A stretch of 64,000 bases of DNA from positions 198,482 through 262,481 of the forward strand of contig NZ_LT593746.1 in the NCBI RefSeq assembly GCF_900089075.1, in the 5' to 3' direction. The first letter of the stretch is position 1; each line of letters begins with the position of its first letter. Shown here one piece after another: positions 1-9,475 of the stretch. The stretch comes from Vaginella massiliensis (GTDB lineage Bacteria; Bacteroidota; Bacteroidia; Flavobacteriales; Weeksellaceae). Under the pieces are notes generated by a model. The model saw nothing but the letters and a program-made list of their open reading frames with translations. It was not told the DNA's origin and made no database searches. Both the position numbers and the translations under genes were made by a program.

Positions 1-28
1 ATTTATTTTAGCATAATCATTTGCCCAA

Positions 29-310
29 TTAGCGTGCGAGTTTCTTGTAGACAAAAAGCAACAACAAAGCACCTACAACCGCTACAAAAAATCCTCCCAA
101 AGACCATTTATTAGGGTCGTAATCGAATATCAAAGTACTCAACCAACCACCTACAATAGCTCCAAGAACACCGATTACAATCGTCACAATAACCCCACCT
201 GGCTCTGGACCAGGCGAAATCATTTTTGCAATTATCCCTGCGATAAGTCCGAAAACTGCCCAAGAAATCAAGTTCATGATTAAACCAAAAATTAAAGCTG
301 AAATTAACAT
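29..310 (-). CDS. GlsB/YeaQ/YmgE-family small membrane protein
   Basis: A 93-residue, very hydrophobic protein with about three membrane segments. The glycine-rich pattern (AGIIAKMISPGPEPGG, then GVLGAIVGGW) is that of the GlsB/YeaQ/YmgE family, also called transglycosylase-associated proteins, which are inner-membrane proteins often linked to general stress. Family length is usually 80-90 residues, so it appears complete. It is transcribed divergently from glmM. The molecular function of the family is not settled and nothing here refines it. Confidence 0.85.
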   Translation of the reverse strand: MLISALIFGLIMNLISWAVFGLIAGIIAKMISPGPEPGGVIVTIVIGVLGAIVGGWLSTLIFDYDPNKWSLGGFFVAVVGALLLLFVYKKLAR

Positions 311-427
311 ATTTATAGTATTTTAGTGTTATAATTAGTTATATATCAAAAAACATTCCTAAAGTTTTAAAATTTTATTTTATTTTATAATTTTCTATAA
401 ACCATTATGTTATAATTAGAAATCCCT

Positions 428-435
428 TAACTTTG
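428..435 (+). promoter_or_regulatory. Candidate -7 element before glmM
   Basis: TAACTTTG matches the Bacteroidota -7 consensus TAnnTTTG and lies 31 nt before the glmM start in a 156-bp divergent intergenic region. I do not see a well placed -33 TTG, so only the -7 half is supported. The rest of this gap (311-466) is AT-rich and holds nothing else I recognise. Confidence 0.45.
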
Positions 436-466
436 AAACTCAAATCAAGACCAAAAAGTATATAAA

Positions 467-1855
467 ATGACTTTAATAAAATCCATTTCTGGAATTCGTG
501 GTACAATTGGCGGACGAACTGGCGACAACTTAACCCCAATAGACGCTGTAAAATTTGCAGCTGCTTACGGCGCTTGGCAAAAAGCTAAACAACCCAACAA
601 ACAATTGAAAATTGTAATTGGCAGAGACGCTCGAATCTCGGGCGAAATGATCAGTCAGTTGGTTGCCCAAACCCTAATCGGACTCGGGATAGATGTGGTA
701 AATCTAGGATTATCGACCACGCCAACTGTAGAAGTAATGGTTCCAAAACTGCAGGCAGACGGAGGGATAATTCTCACAGCTTCGCACAATCCAAAACAAT
801 GGAATGCACTGAAACTGCTCAACGAAAAAGGAGAATTCATCTCTGGAGAAGACGGCAAACACATTTTGGAAATCGCCGAGAAAGAAGACTTCAGTTTTGC
901 AGAGGTAGATGACCTAGGTACACTCGAATATTATGAAACCGCAATTGATGAACATGTCGAAATGATTTTGAATTTACCCCTAGTCGACCGAGAAAAGATA
1001 GCGTCAAAGAAATTCAAGGTGGTCATCGATGCTGTAAACTCTACAGGCGGAATTGCAATTCCTAAACTTCTAGACAAACTTGGAGTAGAATACGTGAAAC
1101 TTTATTGCGAACCTACGGGGCATTTCCCACACAACCCAGAACCGTTGAAAGAACACCTGACCGATATTTCGGCTAAAGTAGTAGAAGAAAAGGCAGATTT
1201 CGGAATTGTTGTGGATCCCGATGTAGATCGCTTGGCCATCATCAACGAAGACGGCTCGATGTTTGGCGAAGAATATACCTTGGTAGCTATTGCCGATTAT
1301 GTGTTGAGCAAAACCCCTTCTGCGACCGTGTCGAACCTTTCGTCTTCACGAGCTTTGCGCGACGTTACCCAACAACACGGGCAAGCCTATCAACCTTCGG
1401 CAGTTGGCGAGGTAAATGTAGTAGAAAAGATGAAAGAACTCGGAGCAAAAATCGGGGGCGAAGGAAACGGAGGTATCATTTATCCAGAGTTGCATTATGG
1501 TCGCGATTCTTTGGTAGGCATCGCTTTGTTTCTCACTCATCTTGCCGAGCAAGAAAAGTCTGTAAAAGCTTTGCGCGACAGCTATCCTGCTTATTTCATG
1601 GCGAAAGAAAAAATCGAACTCACACCAGATATCGACGTGGATGATTTATTAGAAAAAATTCAGCTTGTCTATCAAAACGAGGAAATCAACACGGTAGATG
1701 GCGTAAAAATCGATTTCCCAAACGAATGGGTACATTTACGAAAATCTAATACAGAGCCTATCATCCGTATTTATACCGAAAGTACGTCAGAAGAAAACGC
1801 GCAAGCACTTGCTCAGAAAATGATTTCTTCGATCAGAAACATTATTGATAAGTAG
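467..1855 (+). CDS. glmM: Phosphoglucosamine mutase
   Basis: A 462-residue member of the alpha-D-phosphohexomutase family. It should interconvert glucosamine-6-phosphate and glucosamine-1-phosphate on the way to UDP-GlcNAc, for peptidoglycan, LPS and the polysaccharide locus nearby. Visible landmarks are the phosphoserine loop TASHNPKQWNALK (around residue 104), the metal-binding DPDVDRLA, the sugar-binding EGNGG and the C-terminal phosphate-binding RKSNTEPIIRIY. Length and domain order are complete. Family members differ in hexose specificity, so phosphomannomutase activity is possible, but the Bacteroidota GlmM type is the best fit. Confidence 0.93.
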   Translation: MTLIKSISGIRGTIGGRTGDNLTPIDAVKFAAAYGAWQKAKQPNKQLKIVIGRDARISGEMISQLVAQTLIGLGIDVVNLGLSTTPTVEVMVPKLQADGGIILTASHNPKQWNALKLLNEKGEFISGEDGKHILEIAEKEDFSFAEVDDLGTLEYYETAIDEHVEMILNLPLVDREKIASKKFKVVIDAVNSTGGIAIPKLLDKLGVEYVKLYCEPTGHFPHNPEPLKEHLTDISAKVVEEKADFGIVVDPDVDRLAIINEDGSMFGEEYTLVAIADYVLSKTPSATVSNLSSSRALRDVTQQHGQAYQPSAVGEVNVVEKMKELGAKIGGEGNGGIIYPELHYGRDSLVGIALFLTHLAEQEKSVKALRDSYPAYFMAKEKIELTPDIDVDDLLEKIQLVYQNEEINTVDGVKIDFPNEWVHLRKSNTEPIIRIYTESTSEENAQALAQKMISSIRNIIDK

Positions 1856-1876
1856 TTGATAAATCTATTTTCGGTA

Positions 1877-1908
1877 TTGTTTTTTAATGCAATAAAGCTA
1901 TACCTTTA
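1877..1908 (+). promoter_or_regulatory. Candidate promoter of the TPR gene
   Basis: TTG at 1877-1879 is followed after 21 nt by TACCTTTA (1901-1908), one base off the Bacteroidota -7 consensus TAnnTTTG, with the ATG at 1913. The short distance to the start would give a nearly leaderless mRNA. Confidence 0.35.
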
Positions 1909-1912
1909 GCGT

Positions 1913-3289
1913 ATGGATGAAGAACAATTCAATAATGATCTCATCGAGCAATTCGAAAGCATGATCGAGAACAACGAACAACATTATTTCGATACCGAAC
2001 AGCTTTGTGAGATCATTGGCTTTTATTTGGAAGTAGGCGATAACGATTATCTGCTGAAGGCGATACAATATGCCTATACTTTGTATCCAGAAAATATCGA
2101 TATCCAGATAAAAGAACTCGAATTTTTTGTGCAGACCAATCAGTTGCACCGCGCCTCTGAACGCATACAAGAACTACAAGAAATCGTCAACAGCGATGTA
2201 GACTATTTGCTGGCAGTAGCAAAATTTTGGAGTCTGAATGGTGAAGCACGAAAGGCAATTTCTTTCTTCGAAAAAGCACTCGAATCTGAAGAAGATTTGG
2301 ATTATATCTACAATTGTATCGGAAACGAATATTTGAATTTGGATGAAGCCAGCTTAGCATTATTCTATTTCAAAAAAGCGCTAAAAGTAAATATCCATAA
2401 TGATTATGCTTTTTATTCGGCCATGCAATGTTTCGAAGAGTTGCACCTGATCAACGAATCGATCGAATTCTTATTGCAAATCATCGACGAAGATCCCTAT
2501 TACGAAGCAGCTTGGATGCAACTCGGAATTCAACATCTCGCTCAAAAGAATTTTGAAGAAGCCTACAAAGCATTTGATTATGTGACGGTTATAGATCCGC
2601 ACAGCATCTCGGGTTATACCCAAAAAGCCTATTCGCTAGAGCAATTAGAAGACTACGAATCGGCCATCAAAGAATACGAAGAAACCTTGGCTTTGGATGA
2701 CACGGCAGCTTTCACCTATTTGCGTATCGGCGAATGCTATCGAAAACTCAACAAACCTTACAAAGCCCTGAAATCTTTTCATCAAGCCATACAAGACGAT
2801 CCGCAATTAGACAAAGCTTGGATTGCCACATCGGATTTGTACGAGTCGCTTGGCAACTTTCAAGACGCTTTGTATTATTTAGACCGAGCAATAGACCTCG
2901 ACAGCGCAGTGCCAGAGTACTGGAAAAGACATGCTTATCTCAATATACAACTCGGTAAATATGAAGAAGCCGCGAACGATTATTACAAAATGGTAGACCT
3001 AGAACCGCTTAATTTTTATAATTGGATCGGATTGGTCGAAACGCTCATTGTAATAGGCGACTTCAAACGAGGAATACAGGCGGCAAAAAAAGGCTTGCAA
3101 AACTTTCAACGGGCCGAATTGTATTATCAATTGAGCAATTGTTACTATCTCGATCAACAAGAAGAAAAAGGCTTAGAAGCTTTTCAGAAAGCCATGGAAC
3201 TAGACGAATCTTTGCGATTGGAGATGTACAAAAAATATCCTTACCTGAAAAGAAAAACATCGAACCAACAAGATAATCTGAATTCTTAA
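1913..3289 (+). CDS. Tetratricopeptide repeat protein
   Basis: A 458-residue acidic protein made almost entirely of tandem 34-residue TPR helices. Typical repeat cores are AISFFEKALESEEDLDYIYN, ASLALFYFKKALKVN, ALKSFHQAIQDDPQLDKAW and EEAANDYYKMVDLEPLN. No signal peptide or membrane segment is visible, so it is probably a cytoplasmic scaffold. Relatives of this long TPR protein are common in flavobacteria, next to various housekeeping genes. The function is unknown; the partner cannot be read from the sequence. Confidence 0.85.
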   Translation: MDEEQFNNDLIEQFESMIENNEQHYFDTEQLCEIIGFYLEVGDNDYLLKAIQYAYTLYPENIDIQIKELEFFVQTNQLHRASERIQELQEIVNSDVDYLLAVAKFWSLNGEARKAISFFEKALESEEDLDYIYNCIGNEYLNLDEASLALFYFKKALKVNIHNDYAFYSAMQCFEELHLINESIEFLLQIIDEDPYYEAAWMQLGIQHLAQKNFEEAYKAFDYVTVIDPHSISGYTQKAYSLEQLEDYESAIKEYEETLALDDTAAFTYLRIGECYRKLNKPYKALKSFHQAIQDDPQLDKAWIATSDLYESLGNFQDALYYLDRAIDLDSAVPEYWKRHAYLNIQLGKYEEAANDYYKMVDLEPLNFYNWIGLVETLIVIGDFKRGIQAAKKGLQNFQRAELYYQLSNCYYLDQQEEKGLEAFQKAMELDESLRLEMYKKYPYLKRKTSNQQDNLNS

Positions 3290-3336
3290 CATTAGCACAA
3301 CCCGATTTTACTTAACTTGAGGACAAATTCTACGAA

Positions 3337-3918
3337 ATGAATTATGTGGCTCATCAAGTTTTATCGTTTTCTCGACCAGCAATACAATTGGGAAATTTGT
3401 TGGGTGAAGTCGTGAAAGGTAGAAAATATGAGCATTACCCTTCCGAGGTTCAGCAAGGTATTCTGTTGCATCGGTTTATCGACACTTTTACCGATTCGCA
3501 TCCGCTTGTGCATCAATCGACCAAATTGCTACATCATCAGCAAGGCAAATATGCCCCAATTGTGGTAGATGTGCTATTCGATTATTTTCTGATTAAACAC
3601 TGGGATAAATTTGTGAATGAAGAATTTAGCCTATTCAAAAACAATTGTTATACACTTTTCCAAGCCAATACAGTCCTCTATCCCACCCGATTGAATGAAA
3701 TTCTGCATTATATGTTGAAGTATGATTGGTTTCTGACCTATTCGACCTTAGAAGGCGTGAGCAAAACACTGAAAAACATTAGCAAACGCACCCGTTTCGA
3801 AAATCAACTGAGCCACACCGAAGAGATTATCCAACAAAATTTAGAGAACATAGAAGAAAACTTTTTGCTATTTTATCCCGAATTGGAGAAGAATTGCCAT
3901 GAATTTCTTTTTGGATAA
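3337..3918 (+). CDS. ACP phosphodiesterase (AcpH-like)
   Basis: A 193-residue protein with the signature of the acyl-carrier-protein phosphodiesterase family: N-terminal MNYVAHQVLS, then LGNLLGEVVKGRKYEHYP, the conserved HRFIDTFTDSHP and a DVLFDYFLIKHW block. AcpH enzymes remove the 4'-phosphopantetheine arm from ACP. The His/Asp metal-site pattern (HRFID, DSHP-like, DVLFDYF) is intact and the length is normal for the family. It lies 47 nt after the TPR gene. Family assignment is firm, the substrate is inferred. Confidence 0.82.
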   Translation: MNYVAHQVLSFSRPAIQLGNLLGEVVKGRKYEHYPSEVQQGILLHRFIDTFTDSHPLVHQSTKLLHHQQGKYAPIVVDVLFDYFLIKHWDKFVNEEFSLFKNNCYTLFQANTVLYPTRLNEILHYMLKYDWFLTYSTLEGVSKTLKNISKRTRFENQLSHTEEIIQQNLENIEENFLLFYPELEKNCHEFLFG

Positions 3919-3939
3919 GGTCAAATTTTCTTAGCTTTA
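3911..3939 (+). promoter_or_regulatory. Candidate promoter of the acyl-CoA carboxylase gene
   Basis: TTG (3911-3913), 18-nt spacer, TAGCTTTA (3932-3939; consensus TAnnTTTG), then 22 nt to the ATG at 3962. The -33 half overlaps the last codons of the preceding gene. Confidence 0.4.
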
Positions 3940-3961
3940 GCCGAACAAACAAAATTGAGAA

Positions 3962-5590
3962 ATGGACCTTACATTCAACAAAAGAGAAGATTACAACAAG
4001 CTTGAATTGGGTAAACTTAAACGTAAACTTGCAGAAGTCTATCTGGGTGGAGGACAAAAGAAAATAGATTCACACAAATCAAAAGGAAAACTTACCGCCC
4101 GTGAACGAATCAATTATTTATTAGACCCCAAAAAACCAAGTATAGAAATTGGCGCTTTGGTAGGCGATGAAATGTACGAAGAACATGGCGGTTGCCCATC
4201 TGGAGGTGTAGTGGTAAAAATAGGCTACATAGCTGGTAAACAATGTATTGTAGTTGCAAATGATGCAACTGTAAAGGCAGGTGCATGGTTTCCGATTACG
4301 GGAAAAAAGAACCTAAGAGCACAAGAAATTGCGATAGAAAACCGATTGCCTATCATCTATTTGGTAGACAGCGCAGGTGTGTATTTGCCTATGCAAGATG
4401 AAATTTTCCCAGACAAAGAACATTTTGGTCGAATCTTTCGTAACAACGCCATCATGTCTTCTATGGGAATTACACAAATCGCTGCTGTAATGGGAAGTTG
4501 CGTGGCCGGAGGAGCCTATTTACCAATCATGAGCGACGAAGCCATGATTGTAGATAAAACAGGCTCTATATTTTTGGCAGGAAGCTATTTGGTAAAAGCT
4601 GCTATTGGAGAAGATATTGATAACGAAACACTTGGAGGCGCAACCACCCACTGCGAAATCTCTGGTGTTACCGATTACAAAGCGAAAGACGACAAAGATG
4701 CTTTGGATCGAATAAAATCCATCGTAGGTAAAATTGGTGATTACGAAAAAGCAGGTTTCAACCGAATAGAATCGGCAAAACCAGCACTCGATGAAAACGA
4801 AATTTACGGAATTTTACCCATCTCTCGTGCCGAGCAATACGACATGTATGAAATCATCAAACGATTGGTAGATAATTCTGAAATTGATGAATACAAAGCA
4901 GACTATGGTAAAACCATCATTTGTGCCTATGCTCGCATCGATGGTTGGGCTGTAGGTATTGTTGCCAACCAACGCAACATCGTGAAATCTAAGAAAGACG
5001 GAATGCAGTTTGGTGGCGTAATCTACTCAGACTCTGCAGACAAGGCAACACGTTTCATTGCAAATTGTAATCAAAAGAAAATTCCGTTGATATTCTTACA
5101 AGACGTTACCGGTTTTATGGTAGGATCAAAATCTGAACATGGCGGGATAATAAAAGATGGTGCAAAAATGGTAAATGCCGTATCGAATTCTGTAGTTCCG
5201 AAATTCACAATTGTGGTAGGAAACTCTTACGGAGCAGGCAATTATGCCATGTGCGGAAAAGCCTACGATCCACGCCTGATTGCCGCTTGGCCTTCTGCAC
5301 AACTGGCTGTAATGGGTGGTGAACAAGCTGCAAAAGTATTGTTGCAAATACAAGAAGCAACCTTAAAAGGAAAAGGTATTGAATTGGATGAAGTTAAAAA
5401 AGAAGAACTATTGGCGGAAATTACCAATCGATATACCAAACAGACAAGTCCGTACTATGCTGCTGCTAGACTGTGGACAGACGCTATTATCGATCCTCTG
5501 GATACTCGAACCTGGATATCGATGGGTATCGAAGCTGCGAATCACGCTCCAATTGAAAAACCATTCAATTTAGGAGTTATCCAAACCTAA
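3962..5590 (+). CDS. Acyl-CoA carboxylase, carboxyltransferase beta subunit (methylcrotonyl-CoA type)
   Basis: A 542-residue carboxyltransferase that moves CO2 from carboxybiotin to an acyl-CoA. N- and C-terminal crotonase-like halves are both present: KLTARERINYLLD near the start, CVAGGAYLPIMSDEAMIV with the oxyanion-hole glycines, TGSIFLAG followed by LGGATTHC, and GGIIKDGAKMVNAVSN plus GNSYGAGNYAMCG in the second half. The GGAYLPIMSDE and LAGSYLVKAA blocks resemble methylcrotonyl-CoA carboxylase beta more than propionyl-CoA carboxylase. No biotin carboxylase/BCCP gene is adjacent, so the alpha subunit must lie elsewhere. The gene ends 4 nt from the convergent polysaccharide operon. Confidence 0.87.
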   Translation: MDLTFNKREDYNKLELGKLKRKLAEVYLGGGQKKIDSHKSKGKLTARERINYLLDPKKPSIEIGALVGDEMYEEHGGCPSGGVVVKIGYIAGKQCIVVANDATVKAGAWFPITGKKNLRAQEIAIENRLPIIYLVDSAGVYLPMQDEIFPDKEHFGRIFRNNAIMSSMGITQIAAVMGSCVAGGAYLPIMSDEAMIVDKTGSIFLAGSYLVKAAIGEDIDNETLGGATTHCEISGVTDYKAKDDKDALDRIKSIVGKIGDYEKAGFNRIESAKPALDENEIYGILPISRAEQYDMYEIIKRLVDNSEIDEYKADYGKTIICAYARIDGWAVGIVANQRNIVKSKKDGMQFGGVIYSDSADKATRFIANCNQKKIPLIFLQDVTGFMVGSKSEHGGIIKDGAKMVNAVSNSVVPKFTIVVGNSYGAGNYAMCGKAYDPRLIAAWPSAQLAVMGGEQAAKVLLQIQEATLKGKGIELDEVKKEELLAEITNRYTKQTSPYYAAARLWTDAIIDPLDTRTWISMGIEAANHAPIEKPFNLGVIQT

Positions 5591-5594
5591 TTGA

Positions 5595-6143
5595 CTAAAA
5601 AATTGTTTTGATCATATAGCCTATGTCGGACCAAAAACTCTGGTTTTGCACATAGGCTTTGTTGATTTTTACCTTATCGGGCCAAATCACTTCATCGTTG
5701 TATTTCTGCGGGTTTTCTTGCTCGGCAAGCAATTGTTCTTCGTTTCGGTATTTGAGTTGCACCGGCCCTGTTAGCCCTGGTTTTACAGTCAGTATTATTC
5801 GATCATCCCCCTGCAATTTGTCGGCATAGCCCGCTATATCTGGGCGAGGCCCTACAAAGCTCATATCGCCTATGAGCACATTATAAAGCTGTGGCAACTC
5901 ATCCAACTTGAACTTGCGGATAAACTTCCCGAATTTTGACATATGGTGTTGATGATTTGCTGTACGCAGGCTTCGTATTTTGTAAATGGTAAAAAGTTTT
6001 GCCTGATAGCCTACCCGTTTTTGAAAAAAAACACCAAACTGTCTTGTATCAATCGTTGCTAGAATAATCAATAAAACAATTAATCCCGCTAATAAAATTA
6101 ACAGGATTAATGCAAGCGTTTTATCGAATATGATTTTCAACAT
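5595..6143 (-). CDS. Monotopic sugar-1-phosphate transferase (initiating PGT, WcaJ/PglC-like)
   Basis: A 182-residue bacterial sugar transferase. One N-terminal hydrophobic segment (about residues 8-30) is followed by the cytosolic catalytic region with the Asp-Glu dyad in KFKLDELPQLYNVL and the conserved GDMSFVGPRPD. Such enzymes attach the first sugar phosphate to undecaprenyl phosphate. It is of short PglC-like size, without the extra membrane domain of WbaP or WcaJ. It is the most downstream gene of the minus-strand polysaccharide operon and abuts wzc with no gap. A second, polytopic initiating enzyme lies at 9465-10574, so the two probably start different glycans or one is accessory. Confidence 0.88.
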   Translation of the reverse strand: MLKIIFDKTLALILLILLAGLIVLLIILATIDTRQFGVFFQKRVGYQAKLFTIYKIRSLRTANHQHHMSKFGKFIRKFKLDELPQLYNVLIGDMSFVGPRPDIAGYADKLQGDDRIILTVKPGLTGPVQLKYRNEEQLLAEQENPQKYNDEVIWPDKVKINKAYVQNQSFWSDIGYMIKTIF

Positions 6144-8657
6144 CTATCGTTTAGATTTTTTACTGAATTGCGAAAAGAATCGTTTGATTATCCCAACCCA
6201 ATTGTTTTCATAATATTCATCTTCTTCGAAATAGCCGTAGCCATAACCATAACCATAGTTTACACCATAACCATACTCTGAGCCATAGCCATATCCATAG
6301 CCCATTTTCACTTGGTAATCGTTGAGCACAATCCCAATATTGGTCAGTTCTCCATCTTTATACCTAGAGTCGATCACTTTCAGGAAGTTGCGTTCCGAAT
6401 AATTATGGCGGCTGATGTATAAAGTTGCATCGGCAAATTTCATCAAATCATACGAGTCAGAAACCAAGCCAATTGGCGGCGAATCGATGATGATATAATC
6501 GTAAATGTCTTTTAACTGATGAATCATTTGCTCCATCTTGCTACTCAGAATCAATTCTGAAGGGTTGGGCGGAATTGGTCCAGCTGTGATAACGTCAAGA
6601 TTTGGTAATTCTGTTCGCTGGATCACCTCTTGGATGTCGATATCTTCAACCAGATAATTGGTTACCCCAACGTAATTGTTGATTTTGAAATCATCGAAAA
6701 TTTTCGGCTTACGCAAATCCAAACCAATCAACAATGTTCTTTTATCACCCGCTCCAAATACCGAAGCGATATTCATCGAAACAAAGGTTTTCCCCTCACC
6801 ACTGATAAATGAGGTAACCAAGATTGTTTTATTGGTAGGGTGAAGATTAGGTTTTTTGTATAAAAACTTAATATTCGATCGCACAGCACGAAAACTTTCC
6901 GAAATTCCAGATTTTGGACGATTGATAACAACCAGAGGGCTAAAGTTTCCTAAATTCCCGATCATACCTAATAGTGGAATATCGGTGCGTGTTGTGATAT
7001 CTTTTATCACTTTTACCTTCGTATCGAACAACTCTCGCAACACTACATAAACAAAAGGTAGTAAAAATCCGATCAACAATGCTTTCAAATAATTGCCTTT
7101 GTGATCTGGGTAAATAGGTCTCTGACCTAAATTTTTAGCCTCATCCACTATTAAGATATCAGAAACATTTGAGGCGATTTGCAATTCGGCATTATTCAAT
7201 TGGGTCATTAAATTATTGTATACCTCGTCATTAATTGCAAAACCTCTGTTTGCTTCTAAGAAGTTAAATTCTTGTTGAGGTAAAAATTGTGCTTGGTATT
7301 CGTATTCACTTAATTTGCTTTCAATATCGCGCAATTCGGTGTTCAATTTTTGTCTATGCGCCCTCACCACATTGTCGATCGAGTTTCTAGCCTCTCGAAT
7401 CTTTTCATCAATCAATCTTATCTCCTCTGCTTGAGGCTGGTAAATCATCAACATCTCTTTCTTTTGATTTTCCAAGCTTTCGATCTCATTCACATAAGAC
7501 ATATAATACGCAACGTCTAAGCCTGCAATATTCAGCGCAATCATGTTGTTGACGCTATTGTTTGCTTTTGGAATGAGAGAGTTCAAAGAATTGATCTTGT
7601 CGATCATCATCACCCGTTGGCGATCCAACTCGGTGATGCCCGAAATGATCTCCGATTTCTTACCAGGGAAATCGTAAATACCTTCAGCTTGTTGCAAGGC
7701 AGTGAGATTGTTCGAAGCACTATCGAGCTTATTTTTCACACGACTCAATTGATCTTTGATGTAATTTTTTGTCTTATTTGCCGCAAGATTTTTCTCAGCT
7801 AATTCATTACGCATCAATACTTTTAAGGAATTATTGATGACATCAGTGGCTTCATTTAAGTTTGTTGCCGTTTTCTTTACCGATACTATATTCGAACCAT
7901 TTTGAATAGGTGCAATGGTAATATTCTGAGCCGCACGACTTATTGCCTCATTCAACGTAACCAGCTTGTATGAATATTTATAGTCTGGTAGATAAGCTAT
8001 ATGATTTTTCTTGACCTTGAACCGATAGTTAGTCCCTTCTATCCATTGATTGTATTTTGCCACCATTGGAGTTTTTAGATATCCTTTTCGATTGATAATC
8101 GAATCGTGCTGATAGTTATAAACTCGTCCTGTTCCAGTCGCTCTCGAAATCTTAAACGTCGTCTCATTGACGGGCTCAATATAGATTTCTTGATTGATGA
8201 TTTGATTATGGGTAGTATCAATTTCGATGTTATAGGGCGCATCTAATTTATAGGAGTCCGATTTTTTTAATCTTCCTTCTTCATAGTAAAACACATATCC
8301 TTGCGTTTCTTTTACCACAAAGTTATTATGTGTTCTAGAAGACATGACGTAGGACAATGTTTGGACTCTATTATTTGAACCTCCCCAAATGAAATTAATC
8401 GAATTAGAAGCGCTGGCAGCCGAATTACTGTTGATTCCACTACCTACACGAAATGTTGCAGACGACTGATAAACATTACTGAAATGCCAATTGTTGAGGT
8501 AATAGGCTATCCCTAACGCCAAAAGAATGGAAGCAACAAATAATGGCCAATGATTGATAAGTCGAGGAATCAACCGCTCAAAATCTAACGGTAATGCTTG
8601 CGTTTTTTGACTGTTTTTAATAACCGTATTTGTTTTATTCGTTTCCTGCATGTTCAT
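6144..8657 (-). CDS. Wzc-type polysaccharide co-polymerase with tyrosine autokinase domain
   Basis: An 837-residue inner-membrane protein that sets chain length and controls export through Wza. The Wzz domain starts with a membrane helix at about residues 37-55; a long periplasmic coiled coil follows, then a second helix near residue 530. The cytosolic BY-kinase domain has Walker A SGEGKT (around residue 618), Walker A' GLDLRKP and Walker B YIIIDSPP. The C-terminal tail is a tyrosine cluster (repeated GYGYG, then EEDEYYENN), the usual autophosphorylation site. Its ATG shares one base with the stop of the upstream export gene (TAATG). Confidence 0.92.
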   Translation of the reverse strand: MNMQETNKTNTVIKNSQKTQALPLDFERLIPRLINHWPLFVASILLALGIAYYLNNWHFSNVYQSSATFRVGSGINSNSAASASNSINFIWGGSNNRVQTLSYVMSSRTHNNFVVKETQGYVFYYEEGRLKKSDSYKLDAPYNIEIDTTHNQIINQEIYIEPVNETTFKISRATGTGRVYNYQHDSIINRKGYLKTPMVAKYNQWIEGTNYRFKVKKNHIAYLPDYKYSYKLVTLNEAISRAAQNITIAPIQNGSNIVSVKKTATNLNEATDVINNSLKVLMRNELAEKNLAANKTKNYIKDQLSRVKNKLDSASNNLTALQQAEGIYDFPGKKSEIISGITELDRQRVMMIDKINSLNSLIPKANNSVNNMIALNIAGLDVAYYMSYVNEIESLENQKKEMLMIYQPQAEEIRLIDEKIREARNSIDNVVRAHRQKLNTELRDIESKLSEYEYQAQFLPQQEFNFLEANRGFAINDEVYNNLMTQLNNAELQIASNVSDILIVDEAKNLGQRPIYPDHKGNYLKALLIGFLLPFVYVVLRELFDTKVKVIKDITTRTDIPLLGMIGNLGNFSPLVVINRPKSGISESFRAVRSNIKFLYKKPNLHPTNKTILVTSFISGEGKTFVSMNIASVFGAGDKRTLLIGLDLRKPKIFDDFKINNYVGVTNYLVEDIDIQEVIQRTELPNLDVITAGPIPPNPSELILSSKMEQMIHQLKDIYDYIIIDSPPIGLVSDSYDLMKFADATLYISRHNYSERNFLKVIDSRYKDGELTNIGIVLNDYQVKMGYGYGYGSEYGYGVNYGYGYGYGYFEEDEYYENNWVGIIKRFFSQFSKKSKR

Positions 8658-9475
8658 TATAATTTATCAAAAAACAAATACACTCCTAAAACTGTTGCCA
8701 ATACACCCATAACTGTAGTCACGACAGACAGTGGATTCAATCCTACGCCCCAAACTTTTTCTTTGCGTGGGTTGATTACGATGATATCGTTGTTCTGAAC
8801 CCAATAGTACTCAGAATTCATTATCGACTCCTTGGTCATGTCAATAAATACCTGTTGAGTACCTTGAGGAGTTGTTCTTATCACGCGAATATTCTTCAGA
8901 TCTTGGTAGATATTTCCATTTCCGCCGCCTGATCTACTCAAAGCTTCTAACATAGAAAGTGTTCTACGGTTAGTAGAGTAAGTCCCGTTTGCACCTTCAC
9001 CGACTATAGTATATTCAATACCAGCCAACTCTACATCTATAAAAGTTCCTTCTGGTGTATAAATTTTATAAAACTCTGTTTTGATCTTCTCTCGAGCTTG
9101 TTCGATAGTAAGCCCTTCTAAATGAATTTTACCAATCCTAGGCAACTCTATCGTTCCATCTTCTCGCACGTATACCCCTCTATTTGTATTTGTATTTGTA
9201 TTTGTATTTGTATTTGCTCCTCCAGAAGTAGAATTATTTACGATAAAATCACTTAAAATCCCCATTGAGCTTGGCTCTCTCGAAGAGACTTTAATCAGAA
9301 TATTATCGTATTTCTGAATGTGATATGTTGGTCTATTAAAGTCTATCATTCCTTTCTGATCCAATTTCAATCGCTCATCTGGCTGTATCAACTGAATGTC
9401 TTTTAGCGATATACAGGATTGAATTGACAGTAAGAACAGAAATAAAAAAATCGGATTAAATAATTTATTTTTCAT
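8657..9475 (-). CDS. Polysaccharide export outer-membrane lipoprotein (Wza-like)
   Basis: A 272-residue protein with a lipoprotein signal peptide (hydrophobic stretch and lipobox SIQSC, Cys21). A polysaccharide-export domain follows (YDNILIKVSSREPSS, then REDGTIELPRIGKIHLEGLTIEQAREKI) and an SLBB-like part (YTIVGEGANGTY). The end carries a hydrophobic helix (about residues 247-268), typical of Bacteroidota Wza proteins. It would form the outer-membrane channel working with the adjacent Wzc. An Asn-Thr repeat between the two parts comes from a hexanucleotide repeat in the DNA. It overlaps the upstream transferase gene by 11 nt. Confidence 0.9.
   Translation of the reverse strand: MKNKLFNPIFLFLFLLSIQSCISLKDIQLIQPDERLKLDQKGMIDFNRPTYHIQKYDNILIKVSSREPSSMGILSDFIVNNSTSGGANTNTNTNTNTNRGVYVREDGTIELPRIGKIHLEGLTIEQAREKIKTEFYKIYTPEGTFIDVELAGIEYTIVGEGANGTYSTNRRTLSMLEALSRSGGGNGNIYQDLKNIRVIRTTPQGTQQVFIDMTKESIMNSEYYWVQNNDIIVINPRKEKVWGVGLNPLSVVTTVMGVLATVLGVYLFFDKL
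9181..9216. repeat. Hexanucleotide tandem repeat, six TATTTG units
   Basis: Six perfect copies of TATTTG lie inside the Wza-like gene; on the coding strand they read CAAATA and encode alternating Asn-Thr. The unit is a multiple of three, so copy-number change would alter the linker length without shifting the frame. Confidence 0.95.

Noticed and set aside
6220-6310. GYG-encoding repeat as a tandem DNA repeat or CRISPR-like array
   Set aside because: It is the coding sequence of the Tyr-rich tail of the Wzc kinase, with irregular units.
9181-9216. Phase-variable on/off switch by the TATTTG repeat
   Set aside because: The unit is six bases, so slippage never breaks the frame; only linker length can vary.
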